DNA of 64,000 nt. It comes from Trematomus loennbergii. Taxonomy: Eukaryota > Chordata > Actinopteri > Perciformes > Nototheniidae. Location of the stretch: contig JAAOOA010000133.1 of NCBI GenBank assembly GCA_012861695.1, forward strand, positions 398,501 to 462,500. Direction: 5' to 3'. The notes beneath the pieces were generated by a model. That model worked only from the letters and a program-made list of their open reading frames with translations, was not told the origin of the DNA and searched no databases. The position numbers and the translations under genes were made by a program. This document shows, piece after piece, positions 1-9,699 of this stretch. Position 1 is the first letter of the stretch. Every line of letters starts with the position of its first letter.

Positions 1-308
1 GAGAGGACTCTTTAAAGTAGAGACACTACATACTGATATACACCTGAACATCAGCAGGAGAGGTCTCTTTAAAGTAGAGACACTAAATACTGATATACAC
101 CTGAACATCAGCAGGAGAGGACTCTTTAAAGTAGAGACACTACATACTGATATACACCTGAACATCAGCAGGAGAGGACTCTTTAAAGTAGAGACACTAC
201 ATACTAATATACACCTGAACATCAGCAGGAGAGGACTCTTTAAAGTAGAGACACTACATACTGATATACACCTGAACATCAGCAGGAGAGGACTCTTTAA
301 AGTAGAGG
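1..308. repeat. 57-bp tandem repeat, about 5.4 copies
   Basis: Near-identical units beginning GAGAGGACTCTTTAAAG recur every 57 bases (starts at 1, 58, 115 and so on) and run off the left edge of the window. It lies in the intron just upstream of the first visible slc4a5-like exon. Copies differ by single substitutions. No coding role is seen. Confidence 0.95.
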
Positions 309-553
309 GTTATTTCATCATGTCTTTATACAGAGAAACACTACATCTCCTGCTATAGGTGAGAACAAGTAAATGTATATATCTTTAAAACAAAGCAAGT
401 ACTGTAAAAGTGCTTCATACAATGGGGAAAGCATTGAGGCAAAGACCAAAACCTACACACTACAGGAAAGAGAAAACTCATGATCGAGCTTCTTTAAAAG
501 CTTCAAAATGTACCCTGTTTTAACCATGCTTTCTCTGATGTTCACTCCCACAG

Positions 554-825
554 GAGCAACGATATCGACTACATGGAGCTGCGTCTGTGGATCGGGATGC
601 ACTCGTGTCTGCAGTGTTTAATCCTGGTAGCTACAGACGCTAGTTTCATCATCAAATACATGACGCGCTTCACGGAGGAGGGCTTCTCCAGCCTCATCTC
701 CTTCATCTTCATCTCAGACGCCATTAAGAAGATGGTGGGCTCCTTCAAGTATTACCCCATCAACACCGACTTTAAGCCCGAGTACGTCACCATGTACAAG
801 TGCGAGTGCCTGGCCCCGGACCCGG
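554..825 (+). CDS. slc4a5: slc4a5-like exon A (membrane core)
   Basis: Acceptor CACAG at 549-553, donor GTGAG at 826. Reads [18 protein letters not shown], then the VATDASF helix, the [15 protein letters not shown] segment, the [13 protein letters not shown] motif and a Cys-containing extracellular start ([10 protein letters not shown]). Intact frame, 272 bases, enters and leaves in phase 1. The KKM motif is where stilbene inhibitors react in related transporters (family knowledge). The upstream exon is outside the window or buried in the repeat-filled intron; I see none in 1-553. Confidence 0.92.
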
Positions 826-1417
826 GTGAGTTCAGACTGTTGCTCAGGGAGATAGAGGGGGGTTATAGTGGACCCTGAAGGCAGCATCTCCCTGGATCAG
901 TGGGATTTCTCCATGTTTTTGGAGTATTGCAGTACTCTCTGTCAAACATGGGGCGAAGCCTGCGAGCTAGTTCAGGCAGTCAACTCGAGCACTTATGCTG
1001 CATTCATACATAACGCCCCTTGCCACTCTACAACCACCAAACAGAGTCTCCTTAATATGCCGCTCTATTTAACCTGCCAGATATCTCTCTATGCTTTGCT
1101 TGCTGCTGCTATTGCTGCAGCTACTTCACGTCGCTGCTGCTTGCCTGCCCCACCACCCCCCCAGCTTCCACTGTAGGCTCGGGGGGTTAGTTATTTAATC
1201 ATCACTCATCGTGCTATGTATATCTGTGGAGTGATGAGGCCCGAGCCTAGACGCCAAACTCAACTATATGCTGCTTCTAATAAACATGTTAAAGAAACAC
1301 GTGAGTTGTCTGACTGAAAAACGTTTATGATACTTACAGGTTTAGTTCAGCAGGATAATCTCCACATATTAACACCACTTTATGGTTTCTGAAGTAAAAA
1401 ACTAACGTTAGGCTATA
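826..1417. other. Intron, unclassified repeat-like DNA
   Basis: Intron after exon A. An open frame at 868-1176 has no recognisable domain, shows low-complexity ends and follows directly on the exon, so it is not called. The stretch 1170-1310 has an AATAAA at about 1279 and resembles a transposon or LTR tail, but no partner copy is in the window. Confidence 0.4.
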
Positions 1418-2234
1418 TAGTTCGTTTATAACCAACATTAGCCGCCTTTAGCTTAGCGGTGGTGACGTGAAGTCATGTGACCGTGCTGTAGTTCCTTTAT
1501 AGCCTAACATTAGCCACCTTTAGCTTAGCGGTGGTGAGGTGAAGTCATGTGACCGTGCTGTAGTTCCTTTATAGCCTAACATTAGCCTCCTTTAGCTTAG
1601 CGGTGGTGACGTGAAGTCATGTGACCGTGCTGTAGTTCCTTTATAGCCTAACATTAGCCACCTTTAGCTTAGCGGTGGTCACGTGAAGTCATGTGACCGT
1701 GCTGTCGTTCCTTTATAGCCCAACATTAGCCACCTTTAGCTTATCGGTGGTGACGTGAAGTCATGTGACCGTGCTGTAGTTCCTTTATAGCCCAACATTA
1801 GCCGCCGTTAGCTTATCGGTGGTGACGTGAAGTCATGTGACCGTGCTGTAGTTCCTTTATAGCCCAACATTAGCCTCCTTTAGCTTAGCGGTGGTGACGT
1901 GAAGTCATGTGACCGTGCTGTAATTCCTTTATAGCCTAACATTAGCCACCTTTAGCTTAGCGGTGGTGACGTGAAGTCATGTGACCGTGCTGTAGTTCCT
2001 TTATAGCCTAACATTAGCCACCTTTAGCTTAGCGGTGGTGACGTGAAGTCATGTGACCGTGCTGTCGTTCCTTATAGCCCAACATTAGCCACCTTTAGCT
2101 TAGCGGTGGTGACGTGAAGTCATGTGACCGTGCTGTAGTTCCTTTATAGCCCAACATTAGCCGCCGTTAGCTTAGCGGTGGTGACGTGAAGTCATGTGAC
2201 CGTGCTGTAGTTCCTTTATAGCCCAACATTAGCG
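1418..2234. repeat. 72-bp minisatellite, about 11 copies, with M-box-like motif
   Basis: Units of 72 bases containing CTTTAGCTTAGCGGTGGTGA and then GTGAAGTCATGTGACCGTGC. Each copy carries TCATGTGA (an E-box of the MITF M-box type) and most carry TGACGTGAAG next to it. Copies differ at a few positions and one has a one-base deletion near 2071. Located in the intron between exons A and B. Confidence 0.95.
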
Positions 2235-2678
2235 TTTTACTTCAGAAATCATAAAGTGATAATATTTTCTGCAATAGATGCTAACTTCAGGGTTTGCCTA
2301 CAAATATAAGTCATCACTGCACCACTCTATTTTGCACTATTAGCAAATGATTCAGCATTTTAGCTCTTCATGTTCTCCCTTATAGAAATCATTGTTATTT
2401 TGTATGTGTTTTTGGTTGTTAGCCTGAAATGAAGTCTAACACAAGCTGAAGACATTTTAACGTTTTCACATTTTAATTGCAGTCCTTTCTGTAGACAATG
2501 ATTTCTGTAACTGATTTGTCTCCTGTCTGTTTTGCCATGCACAAACACTTTGGCTGCCATCTCTTACAAGTGAGTATCTGTTGGTGTGTGCATGAGCCTC
2601 GCAGTGATTTCTGCAGAAACAGATGCTGGATTCTCCTTTCTCCTCATTAACTCTCCGTCTCTCCCCATTCACAAACAG
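2235..2678. other. Intron remainder
   Basis: AT-rich intron up to the exon B acceptor. No repeat, domain or conserved motif recognised; the short minus-strand open frames here have no family features. Confidence 0.5.
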
Positions 2679-2746
2679 TGGCTACAATGATCTTCAATGC
2701 TTTAGTTCCAATGCCAGATAACAGCTCGAGTGTCTCTGTCATTGGG
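2679..2746 (+). CDS. slc4a5: slc4a5-like exon B (extracellular loop)
   Basis: Acceptor AACAG at 2674-2678, donor GTAAG at 2747; 68 bases, completing the split Val codon from exon A. Reads VATMIFNALVPMPDNSSS and leaves in phase 0. NSS is an N-glycosylation sequon in the large extracellular loop, which is glycosylated in the family. Confidence 0.85.
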
Positions 2747-3015
2747 GTAAGTGCTTGTTTCATTATGTTTTCACATTTTAAATTTGTGGTGTATTTATTC
2801 CCAAATAATAGCAGAGGTGAAGTACTCAGATCTTGTGCTCAAGTAATATAATAATAATAATAATATATAATAATAATAATAATATAATAATAATACATTT
2901 ATTTAGTATAGCACCTTTCACAGAAATGAAATTCACAAAGTCCTTCACAAGAAAGAACAAAAGTTACAATTAAGACCGCAGAAACATGAATACAATAACA
3001 AAAAGTAAAAGTAGT

Positions 3016-3318
3016 AGTACTCAGATCCTGTACTTGAGTAAAGGTAGAAGTACTCAGATCTTGTACTTGAGTAAAGGTAGAAGTACTCAGATCTTGTACT
3101 TTAGTAAAAGTAGAAGTACTCAGATCCTGTACTTGAGTAAAAGTAGAAGTACTCAGATCTTGTACTTGAGTAAAAGTAGAAGTACTCAGATCTTGTACTT
3201 GAGTAAAAGTAGAAGTACTCAGATCTTGTACTTGAGTAAAAGTAGAAGTACTCAGATCTTGTACTTGAGTAAAAGTAGAAGTACTCAGGTCTTGTACTTG
3301 AGTAAAAGTAGAAATACC
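3016..3318. repeat. 33-bp minisatellite inside a MITE, about 9 copies
   Basis: Unit AGTACTCAGATCTTGTACTT followed by GAGTAAAAGTAGA, repeated every 33 bases. Because 33 is a multiple of three, it leaves long open frames on both strands; these are artefacts. It is a local amplification of the outer part of the surrounding hAT-type MITE. Confidence 0.95.
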
Positions 3319-3346
3319 AGAGTGTAGGAATACTCTGTTACAGTAA

Positions 3347-4107
3347 TGGCACGTTTCCACTACAGCGCGGAGCACGGTTTAAGAGGGCTGTGACGTCAGC
3401 GGCCCGTCTTTGGTTGCGTTTCCACTTGGCCTAGTACGGCCGGCGGGTCCTAATTCACAGTTTTTCTGGCCTCATAAAATCGTGGGTCTAGGGCCAGAGA
3501 CAACGAGGCTGAGTTGGGCTGAGTTTGCTAAACTAGAGAGAGAATCGCTGGCAAGGGGGCTACAACTACAACAAGATGAACATATTTGACCGTGATTTAA
3601 TTGTAATACACGTTTCAAAATGATGAAGTAACAACATACTGATACCGGTTAGTAAAAACCATGAATTAATGCTTTGTCAAGTCTGCAGACAGACGGCAGG
3701 CGAAAAACCTTTTAAAATGCGTGTTTTCTAGGTGGAGATCGGCTAAGCTAACGCAGTATATGCTCCGACCGTCCACACTCACAACAACGGCCTATACAGA
3801 CATAAATAAAGCAGCGACTGTATTCACCATGACACAGGCAGTCTGTGGTGTGTACTTGTTTAACTTTAGTCTAGTTTCTGAACATATATGAGGAGCTGTG
3901 AGCTCTGAGTGCTAACAGCTAACGGCTGTGTTGTTTTTCTGGGGTTCTCATTGAAGATGACGTCACGGCTCCGCCTACACTGCGTTACTATAGTTACTAC
4001 CCCAGTTCCTAAACTGTAATGGAAATGCGCCAAAAAGTCAGCCAGTCCTAACGAGGCCTAGCCATACCGAGCGAGGCCGAGCGAGGCCGTGTAGTGGAAA
4101 TGCGCCA
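3347..4107 (+). mobile_element. Harbinger-like MITE, copy 1 (761 bp)
   Basis: Terminal inverted repeats TGGCACGTTTCCACTACA and TGTAGTGGAAATGCGCCA. Flanked by TAA at 3344-3346 and 4108-4110, a 3-bp TWA target duplication of the PIF/Harbinger type. A near-identical copy is at 18202-18963. No transposase is encoded; short frames inside are non-coding. The corresponding empty site exists at 48441 (single TAA). Confidence 0.85.
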
Positions 4108-4597
4108 TAAAAGTCCTGCATTCAAAATGTTCCTCAAGTGAAAGTAGAAAAGTTTCTCATCAAAATATAGTGAAAGTAGCGACAGTAAAAGTAGTCATGC
4201 TGCAGATTGGTCCATTTCAGAATAATATATATGATATGTTTTATAATGATTGATCATTAAAGTGTTATCAAAGCTGGTAAAGGTGCAGCTAGTTTGAATG
4301 ACTTTGTATACTGCAGGGTAGCTGTAAATAAAAATAAGAATTACATATTCCAATTTCCATTCATAGCTTCTTCCTGATTGGGACAGTTTTTTTTTTTTTA
4401 AAACATAATTGTAGTTAATTATCTACTGCTCTCATCCTCTCCTCTTTGTGTCTCACTTCATCCCATCATTCTGTCTCACTCTGGTTTAAACATCACATTC
4501 ATGGCTCCAATTTTCACTCGACCGTATGTTTAATTTTCCTCCACGTCAATACTCTTCGCTGTTCTTCATCCTGCCGCCCCCCTCCCCCTCCCTCCAG

Positions 4598-4789
4598 TTG
4601 AATGTGACAGGTCTGGACTGGAGCCAGCTGAGTAAGAAGGAGTGTCTGAAGTACGGAGGGGCTCTGGTGGGAAATACCTGCAAGTACGTCCCCGATCTGG
4701 CCCTCATGTCCTTCATCCTCTTCTTCGGCACCTACTCCATGACTGTCAGCCTCAAGAAGTTCAAGTTCAGCCGCTACTTCCCCACCAAG
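4598..4789 (+). CDS. slc4a5: slc4a5-like exon C (loop and next helix)
   Basis: Acceptor CTCCAG before 4598, donor GTGAG at 4790; 192 bases, phase 0 at both ends. Reads [20 protein letters not shown], then [20 protein letters not shown] and the [12 protein letters not shown] connection. NVT is a second glycosylation sequon, and the Cys of KEC and NTC match conserved loop cysteines of NBCe proteins. Confidence 0.92.
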
Positions 4790-5070
4790 GTGAGGAGAAT
4801 ATCTGCCTGAGCGTCTTCTCTTATAGACAAAACAAAGGGATGTGCAGCGAGGCGGTCATTAATGAAAACAGAACAGCGATAGGGTGAGCAGGATCCCGAC
4901 CCAAATACAATTACCCGGCTACGTATTTAATAAACCCAAGACTTGACTCACAATATTGATTTAGAAATCGTAATTGCTTCCGCAAAGATAAAAATACTCT
5001 GTTTTCTGTAACTGTCCAAGTCTGTTTACAGTTTATTGACCACTCTTTAAACCGCAGAGCCCATATCGTG

Positions 5071-5473
5071 TTCCCTTTAGTGTTTACTTCCTGTCTGTCT
5101 TCTTTTGCTGTTCCCTTTAGTGTTTACTTCCTGTCTGTCTTCTTCTGCTGTTCCCTTTAGTGTTTACTTCCTGTCTGTCTTCTTCTGCTGTTCCCTTTAG
5201 TGTTTACTTCCTGTCTGTCTTCTTCTGCTGTTCCCTTTAGTGTTTACTTCCTGTCTGTCTTCTTCTGCTGTTCACTTTAGTGTTTACTTCCTGTCTGTCT
5301 TCTTCTGCTGTTCACTTTAGTGTTTACTTCCTGTCTGTCTTCTTCTGCTGTTCACTTTAGTGTTTACTTCCTGTCTGTCTTCTTCTGCTGTTCCCTTTAG
5401 TGTTTACTTCCTGTCTGTCTTCTTCTGCTGTTCACTTTAGTGTTTACTTCCTGTCTGTCTTCTGCTGTTCCCT
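5071..5473. repeat. 40-bp minisatellite, about 10 copies
   Basis: Unit TTCCCTTTAGTGTTTACTTC followed by CTGTCTGTCTTCTTCTGCTG. Each unit contains TGTTTACTTCCTG, that is a forkhead-type TGTTTAC joined to an ETS-type ACTTCCTG. Some units have TTCACTTTAG instead of TTCCCTTTAG, and the last unit is 3 bases shorter. Intronic. Confidence 0.95.
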
Positions 5474-5767
5474 TTGTCACTACCCGATCTGCAGCCCTGC
5501 CCTATCTGCAGTGCGCATGTGCGAGATGGTCCGCCATTTTGGACAACTCCATACGGCAACTCTAATAGGACATTTGACGTCTAGACGGCTGCCCGATTTG
5601 CATCGTGCATGTGCGAGTCATAAACGTCTCAAATATCTATATACAAATATTTTGTTATTTTATTTTATTTGAAATAAAATGAAGGACATTCACAGTTAAT
5701 GTAATTAGATATAAATTATGAATGCCGTACATATTGCATACATTCACAGTCAATATTTCTTCAGTAT

Positions 5768-5940
5768 GTATGATAGCTGTCTAACAGAAGTTAAATCCAT
5801 TTCTCACTTATTCTGACAATGTACTTAACCCAATAAAAGGGGTTGAACAACTCTTTTTATTGGGTTCTTTTATTTGGTGTTAAGTACATTGTCAGAATAA
5901 GTGAGAAATGGATTTAACTTCTGTTAGACAGCTATCATAC
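5768..5940. repeat. Fold-back element with perfect 62-bp inverted repeat
   Basis: The left arm 5768-5829 (GTATGATAGCTGTCTAACAG...) is the exact reverse complement of 5879-5940. The 49-base spacer itself contains CCAATAAAA and TTTTATTGG, which extend the hairpin. Probably a short fold-back MITE; no clear target duplication was identified. Confidence 0.9.
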
Positions 5941-6142
5941 TGAATAAATACTGAATGTACTTTTTAGCATCACATGCTGATTATACAGGCTCTCCTGCAT
6001 CTGATCTCAAACAGGAAGTGGATAACCAAAGAGACAAAATAACTGAACCCTTCTTTTACCTGATGCTGGACCTGAAGTGAATTCAGTTCGGGGACAAATA
6101 CATGTTTATTTTACTTTAATTGTGACTTTTGTTTCCGTCCAG

Positions 6143-6256
6143 TTGAGGAAACTGATCAGCGACTTCTCCATCTTCATGTCAATCATGACCTTCGTGGGGC
6201 TCGACATGTTGCTGGGACTCGGGACCCCCAAACTGATCGTCCCCACAGAGTTTAAG
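6143..6256 (+). CDS. slc4a5: slc4a5-like exon D
   Basis: Acceptor CCGTCCAG before 6143, donor GTACAG at 6257; exactly 38 codons, phase 0. Reads [20 protein letters not shown] followed by [13 protein letters not shown]. The [10 protein letters not shown] wording differs from typical NBCe1 (GVDTPKLIVP) and supports an SLC4A5-like assignment. Confidence 0.93.
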
Positions 6257-6284
6257 GTACAGAAACTCTTTTACAATTAAGCAG

Positions 6285-6420
6285 AATCAGAAATCCTTAA
6301 TTTGTCACAAAGCAGGGAAATGTACGGTATTACAGCAAAGGCACAATGTACAGAAAAAGGCAAACAGAAGATAAGTAGACTAACACATTAAATATAAACA
6401 CTAATTCCACAGCACTCACT
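6285..6420. repeat. Retroposon-tail-like fragment
   Basis: AATCAGAAATCCTTAATTTG TCACAAAGC resembles the common teleost 'AATCAGAAATACTTTATT' LINE or SINE 3' tail. Related tails appear near 11700, 14612 and 45843. Too short to classify. Confidence 0.45.
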
Positions 6421-6476
6421 AAACAAATAACTCACCATGTTCAAATCAGAAACTCACCTTTTCAGAACTGCTTTTA

Positions 6477-7648
6477 GGCCCCGTCCAGACGGAGACGAAA
6501 CCGCTTTCGAACCGAAGTCGATTTTAAAAAAGTCTTCCGTCCAAACGAAACCGCTCGAAACCGCTGGAGACGCTGTAGTACATATGCCGGGCCTGTAAGT
6601 GGGGCTGTGCTTCCACCACAAAATACACCAAAAGCAGCGAATAAGACCCCCCGAGCATGGGCATAAAGCATAAACAAATAAACAAGGTAGAAAAAGCTCA
6701 AATCTGTATCATGATCAGTTTGTTTGCAGCCTTTATTTATCCAGGTAAAAATCCCATTGAGACCAAACGATCTCTTTTACAAGGGAGACCTGCCGCACAT
6801 TGGTTACACATGTAACAGAAAACAAAAAGGACACATACAACATAATGACATGGGTACAATTTACACAATTATTCACAAAGACAGGTACCAGGAGTATCAA
6901 ATATCAAGTCATCAATCTGTGCTTTAAAATGATGCAGGGGAACCAAAATGCTCATTTTCAATATGTTTTGCAGACTGTTCCAAGCAAGAGGAGCTGCGCA
7001 CATAAAAGTTGTAGTGCCTAAAACAGTCCTAGCACATGGTCAGTAGCGTCTGGAGCACGAACGCAACCCTGTGATCCGCTATTGAAGAATTTTAGAATTG
7101 GGAGGGATGAAACCCTCTTTAATGCTCACACATGCAGCACACAGCACACAGTGACATGTGTTCTCTGCTTTTAACCCATCCTAGTACCAGGAGTCTAGTA
7201 CCAGGAGTCTAGTACCAGGAGTCTAGTACCAGGAGTCTAGTACCAGGAGTCTAGCACCAGGAGTCTAGTACCAGGAGTCTAGTACCAGGAGTCTAGTACC
7301 AGGAGTCTAGCACCAGTAGTCTAGTACCAGGAGTCTAGTACCAGGAGTCTAGTACCAGGAGTCTAGTACCAGGAGTCTAGCACCAGGAGTCTAGTACCAG
7401 GAGTCTAGTACCAGGAGTCTAGTACCAGGAGTCTAGTACCAGGAGTCTAGTACCAGGAGTCTAGTACTAGGAGCAGTGGGCAGCTATTGTAAAGCGCCCG
7501 GGGAGCAATGGGAGTGGGGGGGGAAGGGGGATGTCCGGTGTTCGGGCTCCGAAACCGCGGCTCCGTTTCGGCCTCGTGTGGACGAACCGTCTATACGATA
7601 AAGAACTTTAGCGGATACAACTGAAATCGTCTCCGTGTGGACGGGGCC
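6477..7648 (+). mobile_element. Harbinger-like element with 21-bp TIRs and internal minisatellite
   Basis: Ends GGCCCCGTCCAGACGGAGAC and its inverted partner CGTCTCCGTGTGGACGGGGC match with one mismatch over 21 bases. Flanked by TTA at 6474-6476 and 7649-7651, a Harbinger-type TWA duplication. The left part contains a module (6561-6610) also found inside the TTAA-target MITEs. The interior holds unrelated sequence and a 14-bp tandem array. No transposase. Confidence 0.8.
7181..7471. repeat. 14-bp minisatellite, about 21 copies
   Basis: Unit CTAGTACCAGGAGT, with rare CTAGCACC variants spaced through the array, inside the Harbinger-like element. Confidence 0.95.
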
Positions 7649-7788
7649 TTAATTTGTAAGGGTAAATGGACTGTTCTTATAAATATCTTTATCAGGTATT
7701 TTCGACCCCTCAAAGCTCTTTACATACAACGAGTCATTCACCCATTCACACCTCATTCATGCAGAGCAGCACCACTTGCTCTAGGGAA

Positions 7789-7815
7789 GCTAACACACAC
7801 ACACACACACACACG

Positions 7816-7868
<53 letters not shown>

Positions 7869-7870
7869 AC

Positions 7871-7928
<58 letters not shown>
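7789..7928. repeat. CA dinucleotide microsatellite
   Basis: About 140 bases of nearly pure (CA)n with a few interruptions (CGCACG, AAACAC). The Thr-His and Cys-Val open frames across it are artefacts. Confidence 0.98.
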
Positions 7929-8045
7929 ACACTCACACAACCATTGGTGTAAGAGGTTAAACCTACCTAAAAAACTGTTAAGGGTCTAAAATGTAGTGTA
8001 AATATCAGATATAAGATATGTATCGCCTCTCTCTTCTGCCTCCAG

Positions 8046-8205
8046 CCGACTCGTCCGGGCCGAGGCTGGCTGGTGATGCCGTTTGGGAAGAACCCGTGGG
8101 GGTCTACGTGGCAAGCTTCGTTCCAGCGCTGCTCGTCACCATCCTCATCTCATGGACCAGCAGATCAGCGCCGTCATCGTCAACAGGAAGGAGAACAAAC
8201 TCAAG
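8046..8205 (+). CDS. slc4a5: slc4a5-like exon E, with two one-base deletions
   Basis: Acceptor GCCTCCAG before 8046, donor GTGGG at 8206. Begins PTRPGRGWLVMPFGKNPW and ends MDQQISAVIVNRKENKLK. It is 160 bases where the family needs 162. One base is missing near 8098-8102 (one Trp of the conserved PWW pair) and one near 8149-8151 (in the ILIFMDQQ segment). Between these points the literal frame is wrong but the intended reading is clear. Both fall in short homopolymers, suggesting sequencing error. Confidence 0.88.
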
Positions 8206-8604
8206 GTGGGAATATTACATCCTGATGATGCATTCAATGGCATTACTGTGGGAAGTAGTGGAGTACAAATACTTTGTTACTTTACTTAAGTACATTTTTC
8301 TGGTATCAGTACTTTACTCCACTACTTATTTTTCTAACGACTTTTTACTTTGACTTCTTACACTTTTAACACAAATACCTGTACTTTCTACTTCTTACAC
8401 TTTCAAAACAGGCTGGTTACTTTAGTTTTAATCTGTGTTTGGTGGCGTGATCATTATTATTTAGAGTCATTAGGCGCTTTCACACCAAGTACTTTGCCGT
8501 ACTTAGTTCATCAAAACTCTTTAGTTCTCATGAACTAAGTTCAGATCGCGTTCCCACCGGAATAAGTCCCTGAGGGAGGATTAGGCAAATGAAGCCGCTG
8601 ACGT

Positions 8605-8662
8605 CACTTCTTCTTCTTCTGCTTTGGGTTACTGGCAGGCCGCAAACCACTTCACGGCGCAT
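8605..8662 (-). mobile_element. I/Nimb-type LINE 3' tail fragment (minus)
   Basis: On the minus strand it reads GGTGGCAGTATGCGCC then GTTTGCGGCCTGCC and a (GAA)n-like end. Similar tails are at 28335-28402 and 55292-55365, the latter attached to LINE coding sequence. Confidence 0.55.
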
Positions 8663-8703
8663 ACTGCCACCCGAAGTCCCCGGCCGGAAGTCCCCGGAGT
8701 TGG

Positions 8704-8758
8704 GGAAGGCTTCAGTAGAAGCTGCTGGGACTCCCAGCAGCTTCTACTGAAGCCTTCC
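8704..8758. repeat. Perfect 27-bp palindrome with one-base spacer
   Basis: GGAAGGCTTCAGTAGAAGCT... at 8704-8730 is exactly reverse-complemented at 8732-8758 around a single C at 8731. It would extrude as a hairpin. Confidence 0.95.
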
Positions 8759-9699
8759 GAGTAAATCGCCAGAATGCCGACACCTCCTCATCTCCACCGT
8801 TCCCATGTTTTCTTTTGTGTTGCCATAAATTAGTCTCTCTCCGTTGGTGCGCTGGCTAATGCTAATGCTAATAATGCTAATGCCAGCAAATACAATGGCG
8901 GCTTCACAACACTTTTCGGACTTTTACGGGGCGTGGTTTGCAATTCGCCCAGCCAATCAGAAATAGGAACCTTTTTCTCCCAGGAAAGTACCTGCTCTCT
9001 AGCAGGCACTAAAAAGGTGGTGAAAAGGTTCTCATGAACTAAGTTCTAGTTCCGGATTTTTTGGTGTGAACGCAACATTTCAAGAACTATCGGAACTATA
9101 CTGGGAAAAGTACTCCGGTGTGAAAGCGCCTATTGCGTGCCTATTGATTTGAACACGATCCGTGTATCCATCATTTCCTGGTCTTCTCTAAAGAAGAGGG
9201 ACCAATGAAAACGTTGTCATGTTGCCGTTGTTCAGCATGGAAACATTCATTAGCTAACAATGACATTATTGTTCTATTAATATAAAGGGAGGTCAGGTAC
9301 TCTTTAAAACAGCTGCTAGTTATGGGTACTTTTTACTGAAGTACATTTCAAAGCCCTCTTTACTTTTACTTGAGTAAAGAAGTTTAGTCAGTACTTTTAC
9401 TTTTACCAGAGTATTGTTAAACACGAGTATCTGTACTTCTACTTGAGGAAAGGATGTGTGTACTTTTGTCATCTCTGATAGTTTGCACTTTGTTTGGTTG
9501 ACTTCGATTCAGCGTCTTGGTGTGAATGGTTCAGCTATCAAACTACGGAAAGAACCAAAGCACAGCGGCCGGTCGGACTGCAGACTAAAGGTCATGAGGA
9601 AAGTTTATAAAAACTCTCTTGCCAGAAGGGGAAACAAAGGTCCACATGCTGACATTTGGAAAAACAAGTTAACCTCAGGAACCACCAAGAAATGATGGA

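Larger units (their letters stand above)
2812..4325. mobile_element. hAT-type MITE (GTACTCAGATC family), interrupted
   Basis: Starts CAGAGGTGAAGTACTCAGATC and continues through a tandemly expanded segment, a Harbinger-like insertion (3347-4107), then AAAGTCCTGCATTC to about GACTTTGTATACTGCAGG. The same non-autonomous family occurs uninterrupted at 48366-48860. The 2845-2990 part is a further AT-rich insertion with a TAGTATAGCACCTTTCAC tract typical of LINE 3' tails. Confidence 0.75.
8472..9131 (+). mobile_element. 660-bp MITE with AGGCGCTTTCACACC TIRs
   Basis: Terminal inverted repeats AGGCGCTTTCACACC and GGTGTGAAAGCGCCT, flanked by ATT on both sides. Related sequences at about 9740 and 17365 carry a single ATT there, so the insertion is directly visible. 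The interior contains an inverted LINE tail (8605-8662) and a near-perfect palindrome (8704-8758). No protein coding. Confidence 0.8.
8253..9478 (+). mobile_element. hAT-type MITE (TACTCCACTAC family), split by an insertion
   Basis: Starts near GTAGTGGAGTACAAATACTT and ends GTACTTTTGTCATCTCTG. A 660-bp element (8472-9130) splits it at GAGTCATT. A minus-strand relative at 9700-10397 and another at 17030-17385 show the uninterrupted order around GCACGCAATGACTC. Confidence 0.75.

Noticed and set aside
868..1176. 102-codon frame just after exon A
   Set aside because: Low-complexity ends, no domain, lies in an intron next to a true donor site.
2899..3375. 158-codon minus frame rich in STFTQVQDL repeats
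   Set aside because: Translation of the 33-bp minisatellite; the plus strand gives an equally regular frame.
7637..7989. Thr-His and Cys-Val rich frames
   Set aside because: CA microsatellite; the same applies to 19042-19658 and 42483-42854.
8046..8205. Calling slc4a5 a pseudogene because of frameshifts
   Set aside because: Exons without indels are fully conserved, all 12 splice junctions hold, and the same indel pattern occurs in other loci, so error is at least as likely.
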